A stretch of 20,075 bases of DNA from Pseudomonadota bacterium (GTDB lineage Bacteria; Pseudomonadota; Alphaproteobacteria; Azospirillales; Azospirillaceae), in assembly GCA_023411035.1 (NCBI GenBank), contig JAEYPE010000099.1, positions 1 through 20,075 of the forward strand, read 5' to 3'. Position numbers and translations under genes: made by a program. A model generated the notes under the pieces. It saw only the letters and a list, made by a program, of their open reading frames with translations, did no database searches and had not been told where the DNA came from. Positions 15,503-20,075 of the stretch are shown here, piece by piece; the first letter of the stretch is position 1; the number at the start of each line of letters is the position of its first letter.

Positions 15503-15787
15503 TCATTCCTCCTCCGCTTCGGGAACCACGATGTCCAGCGGCGTGCCGGTGGCGTGGGCGTAGAGCATCAGGTCGTTCAGCAGTTCGGCCTCCTGCTCGC
15601 CGGCATCCTTGCGGCGGATGGCGACCAGCTTGTCGAGCGCCTTGATGTTGAAGCCTGCGGATTTGACCTCGCTGCGCAGGTCCTTCAGGTCGGCCTTCAG
15701 GCCGTCGATCTCGTCCATCAACCGCTCCATGCGGTCGGCGAACTGCTTCAATTGGTCGGCGGCGGTGGTGTTGAAACCGGTCGTCAC
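15503..15787 (-). CDS. gapR: GapR-family nucleoid-associated protein (DUF2312)
   Basis: This 94-residue protein matches the DUF2312/GapR family in order: LKQFADRMERLMDEIDGLKA, KDLRSEVKSAGFNIKALDKL, then VAIRRKDAGEQE. In Caulobacter, GapR is a small coiled-coil protein that clamps overtwisted, AT-rich DNA ahead of replication and transcription and stimulates topoisomerases. The C-terminal extension after about residue 75 (ATGTPLDIVVPEAEEE) is acidic. The start is probably GTG 15787: AGGAG lies 11 bases upstream and an ATG inside that spacer is out of frame and quickly stops. It is divergent from dpaL. Confidence 0.88.
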   Translation of the reverse strand: MTTGFNTTAADQLKQFADRMERLMDEIDGLKADLKDLRSEVKSAGFNIKALDKLVAIRRKDAGEQEAELLNDLMLYAHATGTPLDIVVPEAEEE

Positions 15788-15976
15788 GACGGAACCATCT
15801 CCTTCAGGAACAGGGACCCCGCCGCCTTTGGGCCGCCCTGGCCGGGCCGCGGGGGGAGGCGCTGTTAGCACAGCTTGTGACGCTTTGTCCGGAGACAACG
15901 CGCGTGGCTTGACGCGGCGTGGCCGGCAATGCTTTCGTGATCGTGGCCGTGATTGCGGCGCTGGAGAGCGAACACG

Positions 15977-17209
15977 ATGTCCGACCTGCCGCCGCTTGGC
16001 ACCCCGCGTCTCTTTTCGAACCCGCGCGCCGATACGGACCACCCCTACGGGTCTTCGGAACGGGCGATCCTCAGCCGCGCCGCCTTCCAGGACGCGATGG
16101 CGGAGATCGGCGCCTGGCCGGGCTATGCCCCGACCCCGCTGCGTTCCCTGACCGGGCTGGCCCGCGCCGCCGGCATCGACCGCATCTGGTACAAGGACGA
16201 AAGCAGCCGCTTCAACCTGCACAGCTTCAAGGCGCTGGGCGGCGCCTACGCCGTGCTTCGCCTTCTGGTGCGCGAGGTGCAGGCCCGCGTTCCCGGCGTC
16301 CCGGTGACCGCGCTCGATCTGGTGGTGGGGCGCTACGCCAAGGTGACCCGCGGCATCACGGTGACCACGGCCACCGACGGCAACCATGGCCGGTCCGTGG
16401 CCTGGGGCGCGCAGGTGTTCGGCTGCGGTTGCGTCATCTACATTCCCGGCAATTGCTCGCAGGGGCGGCAGCAGGCGATCGAGTCCTTCGACGCGCGTGT
16501 CGTTCGCGTGGCGGGGCACTACGACGACGCGGTGCGGCAGGCCGCGGCGGACGCGCGCGAGCATGGCCGGCACGTCGTCTCCGACACCTCCTACACCGGC
16601 TACATGGACATCCCCCGCGACGTGATGCAGGGCTACACGGTGATGGTGGAGGAGGCGATCGGCCAGCTTCCCGCCAGCGAGCGCCCGACCCACGTCTTCG
16701 TGCAGGGCGGGGTGGGAGCGTTGCCCGCCGCCGTCTGCGGCCATCTGTGGGAAAGCTGGGGCCGCCAGCGCCCGCGCTTCGTGGTGGTGGAGCCGCACGC
16801 CGCCGACTGCCTGTACCAGAGCGCCGTCGCGGGGCGTCCGACGCGGAGCGAAGGCAATCTGGAGACTCTCATGGCGGGCCTTGCCTGTGGCGAGGTGTCC
16901 CTGCTGGCCTGGGCGATCCTGGAACGCGGCGGCGACGATTTCCTGACCATCCCCGACGACGCGGCGGTGGCGACGATGCGCCTTCTAGCCGAGGGGCGGC
17001 ACGGAGGGCGTCCCATCGTGGCCGGCGAGTCCGGCGTCGGCGGTCTGGCCGGGCTGCTCTGCGCCGCCGCCGACCCGGCCACCCGCGCCGCGCTGGGCCT
17101 TGCCCCGGACGCCCGAGTGCTGGTTTTCGGATCGGAGGGGGCGACCGACCCCGAGGTCTATGAATCCCTGGTGGGCCGCAAGCCGGAAGAGGTGCTGGGC
17201 GGCGCCTGA
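15977..17209 (+). CDS. dpaL: Diaminopropionate ammonia-lyase
   Basis: A PLP-dependent fold-type II lyase that splits 2,3-diaminopropionate into pyruvate and two ammonia. The 410-residue length is normal. The PLP lysine is Lys85 in FNLHSFKALGGAYAV, the phosphate/cofactor loop and a catalytic Asp lie in TTATDGNHGRSVAWGA (Asp134), and a second catalytic Asp is within YTGYMDIPRDVMQGY. CVIYIPGNCSQGRQQAIES is also a hallmark of this family and separates it from threonine dehydratase. ATG 15977 has GGAG about 10 bases upstream; an in-frame TTG at 15953 is less likely. A class I aminotransferase follows 102 bp downstream on the same strand, suggesting a shared amino-acid catabolic role. Confidence 0.92.
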   Translation: MSDLPPLGTPRLFSNPRADTDHPYGSSERAILSRAAFQDAMAEIGAWPGYAPTPLRSLTGLARAAGIDRIWYKDESSRFNLHSFKALGGAYAVLRLLVREVQARVPGVPVTALDLVVGRYAKVTRGITVTTATDGNHGRSVAWGAQVFGCGCVIYIPGNCSQGRQQAIESFDARVVRVAGHYDDAVRQAAADAREHGRHVVSDTSYTGYMDIPRDVMQGYTVMVEEAIGQLPASERPTHVFVQGGVGALPAAVCGHLWESWGRQRPRFVVVEPHAADCLYQSAVAGRPTRSEGNLETLMAGLACGEVSLLAWAILERGGDDFLTIPDDAAVATMRLLAEGRHGGRPIVAGESGVGGLAGLLCAAADPATRAALGLAPDARVLVFGSEGATDPEVYESLVGRKPEEVLGGA

Positions 17210-17311
17210 CCGCCATGCGCGGCCTCCCTGTTCAGGTCCCTTGCGCAAGTCCGGCGGGGCGGTCCACCATGGCGCCCTCAAATAAGGACCTCGCAGACTG
17301 GACATCAGGGA

Positions 17312-18493
17312 ATGGACCGCAGAGACGTCAACCCGCTCGTCGCCGCCACGGAGGCCCCGCCGATCGCCGAGGCGTGGCGCTGGGTGGAAGGCCGCAGCTT
17401 TCCGGCGGACAAGCCGCTGATCGACCTCTGTCAGGCGGTGCCCGGCTATCCGCCCGCCGACGCGCTGACCGCCCATCTGGCCGAGCAGGTGCGGAAGCCG
17501 GACACGGCGCGCTACACGCCCATCGACGGCATCCCGCCGCTGACGGCGGCGCTGGCCCGGCGTACCGGTTCCCTCTACGGGGCCGATGTGGCGGCGGGCG
17601 AGGTGCTGATCACCGCCGGCTGCAACCAGGCTTTCGCCGTCGCGGTGATGGCGCTGGCACGGGCCGGGGACAATGTGATTCTGCCGGCGCCCTGGTACTT
17701 CAATCACAAGATGACGCTGGACATGCTGGGCATCGAGGCCCGGCCCCTGCCGCTGCGCGAGGAGAACGGCCTGATCCCCGACCCGGCGGAGGCCGAACGG
17801 CTGATCGACGCGGGCACGCGCGCGCTGGTGCTGATCTCCCCGAACAATCCCACCGGCGCCATCGCGTCGCCGGAGGCCATCGCGGCCCTGTACGAACTGT
17901 GCGAGCGGCGCGGCGTCCGCCTGCTGCTGGACGAAACCTACCGCGACTTCCCGGATTGGCAGGGGCGGGCGCCGCACGGGCTGTTCCAGCGGGCCGGCTG
18001 GCAGCGGACGCTGGTCCAGCTTTACAGCTTTTCCAAGGTCTACAGCCTCGCCGGTTACCGGGTTGGCGCGGTGGTCGCCGACGCGGCGCTGCTGTCCCAG
18101 GCGCGCAAGGTCATGGATTGTCTGGCCATCTGCGCCCCGCATGTCGGGCAGAAGGCGGCGCTGTTCGGGCTGGAGAACCTGGACGGCTGGGTGGCGGAGA
18201 AGCGCGCCGACATCCTAGCCCGCGTCCATGCCTTCCAATCGGCGATGGAGGCCAGCGGCACCGGCTACCGCATCGCCAGCATCGGGGCCTATTTCGCCTA
18301 TGTCCGGCATCCCTTCACCGGGAGGCGCGCCCATGACGTGGCCGAAGGGCTGGCGCGCGATCACAACATCCTGTGCCTGCCCGGCTCCATGTTCGGTCCC
18401 GGCCAGGACGATTACCTGCGCTTCGCCTTCGCCAACGTGGACGCGGCGGTGATGCCGGAGATCGCGCGGCGCCTCGTCGAGAGCGAGGCTTAA
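17312..18493 (+). CDS. Class I/II pyridoxal-phosphate aminotransferase
   Basis: A 393-residue fold-type I aminotransferase. The Schiff-base lysine is Lys242 in SFSKVYSLAGYRVG, the PLP-ring contacts are in SPNNPTG (176-182), Asp207 and Tyr210 in LLLDETYRDF, and the carboxylate-binding Arg is 370 in YLRFAFAN. The sequence fits the broad aspartate/aromatic aminotransferase branch, but the amino donor cannot be named. ATG 17312 has only a very close AGGG (1 base away), so the start is uncertain, although the first conserved residues follow soon after. It may be co-transcribed with dpaL. The stop is 9 bp from the convergent secreted hydrolase gene. Confidence 0.9.
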   Translation: MDRRDVNPLVAATEAPPIAEAWRWVEGRSFPADKPLIDLCQAVPGYPPADALTAHLAEQVRKPDTARYTPIDGIPPLTAALARRTGSLYGADVAAGEVLITAGCNQAFAVAVMALARAGDNVILPAPWYFNHKMTLDMLGIEARPLPLREENGLIPDPAEAERLIDAGTRALVLISPNNPTGAIASPEAIAALYELCERRGVRLLLDETYRDFPDWQGRAPHGLFQRAGWQRTLVQLYSFSKVYSLAGYRVGAVVADAALLSQARKVMDCLAICAPHVGQKAALFGLENLDGWVAEKRADILARVHAFQSAMEASGTGYRIASIGAYFAYVRHPFTGRRAHDVAEGLARDHNILCLPGSMFGPGQDDYLRFAFANVDAAVMPEIARRLVESEA

Positions 18494-18502
18494 GACGGTT
18501 GG

Positions 18503-19168
18503 TCAGCGGATCAGGTGGGTGACGATGTTGGCGCCCACCGCCGCCAGATGGTCGGCGCGGTCGCGGTAGTCGAGGCTGCCGGAGAAGCCGCCGGCGGCCC
18601 GCACCCGCTCGATCCAGGCGGGGGCGGCGCCCAGCGCGACCAGACGCTTCACCATCTGGTCGGTGGAACGCAGCGTCATGCGCCCGTTCTCGGCCAGACG
18701 CGGGGCGTGCACCATGAATTCCGCGGTCGGCTCGGCGTAGCGCGGATAGCCGGCCAGATAGAGGCCGACGCACATGCTCTCGCAGGATTGGCCGCCGACC
18801 ACGCGGGTGGCGATCGGGCGGCCCGCCTCCCGTTCCGCCAGCACCAGGTCGATCATGCGATAGCCGGCGGTCGTGAAGCCGCCGGGGCTGGACAGTTCGA
18901 CGACCACCGGCTGGCCCGCCGGCACGCTGCGCAGCGCGTCGTTGAAGCGCTGCTCCACGCCCGGCGTGATGATGCCGTCCAGACGCAGCGTGATGGAGCC
19001 CGCCTGATCGACCCGGACCAGCGTGGCGTCGGGAAATTCGGCGGCGGCGGGCGGCGGCGGCGGGTTCGGACGGTTCACGGACAGGCTGTCGGCGGTCGCG
19101 GCCCCCGAAGAGCCGATGGCCATCAGCATCCCCAGAACCATCATGCGTGCAGTCGCGCGAACCGGCAT
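18503..19168 (-). CDS. Secreted ClpP/crotonase-fold serine hydrolase (COG3904-like)
   Basis: A 221-residue exported protein. Residues 1-26 form a typical signal peptide (basic start, hydrophobic MMVLGMLMAIG core, cleavage near ATA-DS). A poly-proline stretch (34-40) precedes the fold. SSPGGFTTAGYRMIDLV (93-109) is the oxyanion-type strand-turn. Ser131 between Cys129 and Cys133 (GGQSCESMCVGLYLAG) sits where ClpP-like periplasmic proteins keep the nucleophile, and His154 in FMVHAPRL is the likely base. Two cysteines around the Ser could form a disulfide in the periplasm. Substrate is unknown. ATG 19168 is well supported by AAGGAGG five bases upstream; the open frame extends further upstream without signals. 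Confidence 0.82.
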   Translation of the reverse strand: MPVRATARMMVLGMLMAIGSSGAATADSLSVNRPNPPPPPAAAEFPDATLVRVDQAGSITLRLDGIITPGVEQRFNDALRSVPAGQPVVVELSSPGGFTTAGYRMIDLVLAEREAGRPIATRVVGGQSCESMCVGLYLAGYPRYAEPTAEFMVHAPRLAENGRMTLRSTDQMVKRLVALGAAPAWIERVRAAGGFSGSLDYRDRADHLAAVGANIVTHLIR

Positions 19169-19507
19169 CGAAACCTCCTTGCTCTGCGGAGGAAGGTGCC
19201 GGGAAATGCTTGCGTCATAGTTAACGGCAAGCCTGTCCGAAAGTGCAACGTTCTCCGCCGCTGACTGCTTATGGAGGAAGGAGTGCGTGCAGGCAGTGAG
19301 TTGTGAAACAATTTTGCGCATTTTGCGCCATGATCGCGCTGTTTTTGTGTCCCTGTCCGGACATATCTGCGGATTTGGTTAACAATGTGGCGGCGCAGCG
19401 AAAATCTCGCGGTTGCGGGCGTCTGGACGCGCGGCAGGGTGAGTGAAATAGTTCGTATACACGATAATTAGTATCGCCTATTGTATAGATTACTCCATTC
19501 CGCCAAG
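19169..19507. promoter_or_regulatory. Intergenic region with an AT-rich island
   Basis: I see no gene in these 339 bases, which separate two divergent genes. TTTTGCGC occurs twice in a row around 19312-19329 and TGTCCGGACA (19354-19363) is a perfect palindrome. From about 19441 to 19495 the DNA turns AT-rich and holds three adjacent dyads: GTATAC (19455-19460), CGATA-ATTAG-TATCG (19462-19476) and CTAT-TGT-ATAG (19478-19488). This island probably carries the promoter and operator of the downstream ABC transporter gene; I could not fix exact -35/-10 boxes. Confidence 0.5.
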
Positions 19508-19543
19508 ATGATCGAAACGACACATCAGGGATGGAACGCATTG

Positions 19544-20075
19544 ATGTCGGAAAGCGCCGCCGTGGCGGCTGCCCTGCGGGTGGAGGAGGCGGACAAGGCC
19601 GCGCTTCGCCTGGAGGGCGTGACCTGCACCTTTCCATCGCCCGACGGACGCGGACGCACCTACACGGCGGTGCAGGGGGTGTCCCTGACGGTTGCCGCGG
19701 GGGAGTTCGTGTCCATCGTCGGTCCGACCGGCAGCGGCAAATCAACGATCCTGAACGTCGCCGCCGGCCTTCTGGAGCCCAGCGCGGGCCGGGCCCTGGC
19801 CTTCGGCGAAGCGGTGAGCGGCATCAACCGGCATGCCGGCTACATGTTCCAGGCCGACGCGCTGATGCCCTGGAAGTCGGCGCTGGAGAATGTGGCCGCC
19901 GGGCTGGAATTCCGCGGCGTGCCGCGGCGCGAGGCGGAGGAGCGGGCGCGCCCCTGGCTGGCCCGCGTCGGGCTGGACCGCTTCGGCGACCGCTATCCGC
20001 ACCAGCTTTCGGGCGGCATGCGCAAGCGCGTGGCGCTGGCCCAGACGCTGATCGTCGATCCGAAGATCGTGCTGA
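19544..20075 (+). CDS. ABC transporter ATP-binding protein, NitT/TauT type (3' partial)
   Basis: The cytosolic ATPase of an importer in the nitrate/sulfonate/taurine class, cut by the window end just before the Walker B aspartate. Visible are Walker A GPTGSGKS (Lys66), the Q-loop in GYMFQADALMPWKSALENV, and the signature LSGGMRKRVALAQTL, whose MRKR form is typical of the NitT/TauT family. The substrate is not knowable from this part; aliphatic sulfonates, nitrate and pyrimidine precursors are all handled by relatives. ATG 19544 has AGGGATGG ending about 10 bases upstream; an in-frame ATG at 19508 would add 12 residues but lacks a ribosome binding site. Permease and binding protein are expected beyond the window. 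Confidence 0.85.
   Translation, partial: MSESAAVAAALRVEEADKAALRLEGVTCTFPSPDGRGRTYTAVQGVSLTVAAGEFVSIVGPTGSGKSTILNVAAGLLEPSAGRALAFGEAVSGINRHAGYMFQADALMPWKSALENVAAGLEFRGVPRREAEERARPWLARVGLDRFGDRYPHQLSGGMRKRVALAQTLIVDPKIVL

Overview
This is a dense, very GC-rich bacterial chromosome segment. Its gene content fits an alphaproteobacterium of the Rhodospirillales, most likely Azospirillum or a close relative. The reasons are an alphaproteobacterial FtsH, a GapR/DUF2312 nucleoid protein, a DUF2061 membrane protein, and strong third-position GC that leaves long open frames antisense to real genes. The assignment is inferred from protein flavour and composition; no 16S or other marker is in the window. 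I saw no tRNA, rRNA, IS element, integrase or CRISPR array.

Left third (1-8275): the 3' part of ftsH with a clear terminator, a rhomboid protease, a small DUF2061 protein, then on the minus strand a two-cysteine peroxiredoxin and a histidine ammonia-lyase (hutH) standing apart from other hut genes. Divergent from hutH is a two-gene type I secretion operon (PrtD-like ABC permease/ATPase, then HlyD-like adaptor). It ends in a strong bidirectional terminator. No RTX substrate and no TolC partner lie beside it.

Middle (8291-11413): the least ordinary part. A single-domain response regulator and a proline-rich, probably disordered protein lie on the minus strand. Divergent from them is a P-loop ATPase whose architecture recalls plasmid partition and mobilization proteins: an N-terminal helix-turn-helix-like domain, a repeat-built acidic/proline linker, and a ParA/TraL-like NTPase domain with arginine where ParA proteins have the signature lysine. 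An internal start with a good ribosome binding site could also release the ATPase domain alone.

Right half (11431-20075): a YbfF-like alpha/beta hydrolase divergent from the lipid II flippase murJ; murJ convergent with a two-domain sulfurtransferase, their stop codons sharing a perfect palindrome; a FliN-family motor-switch protein; an intergenic array of four dyad elements at 21-bp spacing; gapR; diaminopropionate ammonia-lyase followed by a class I aminotransferase (possibly one amino-acid catabolic unit); a secreted ClpP/crotonase-fold serine hydrolase; a 340-bp gap with an AT-rich regulatory island; and the 5' part of a NitT/TauT-type ABC transporter ATPase cut by the window end.

Most genes are conserved housekeeping or catabolic genes. 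The two places best worth a second look are the ATPase/proline-rich/response-regulator cluster and the dyad array between fliN and gapR.
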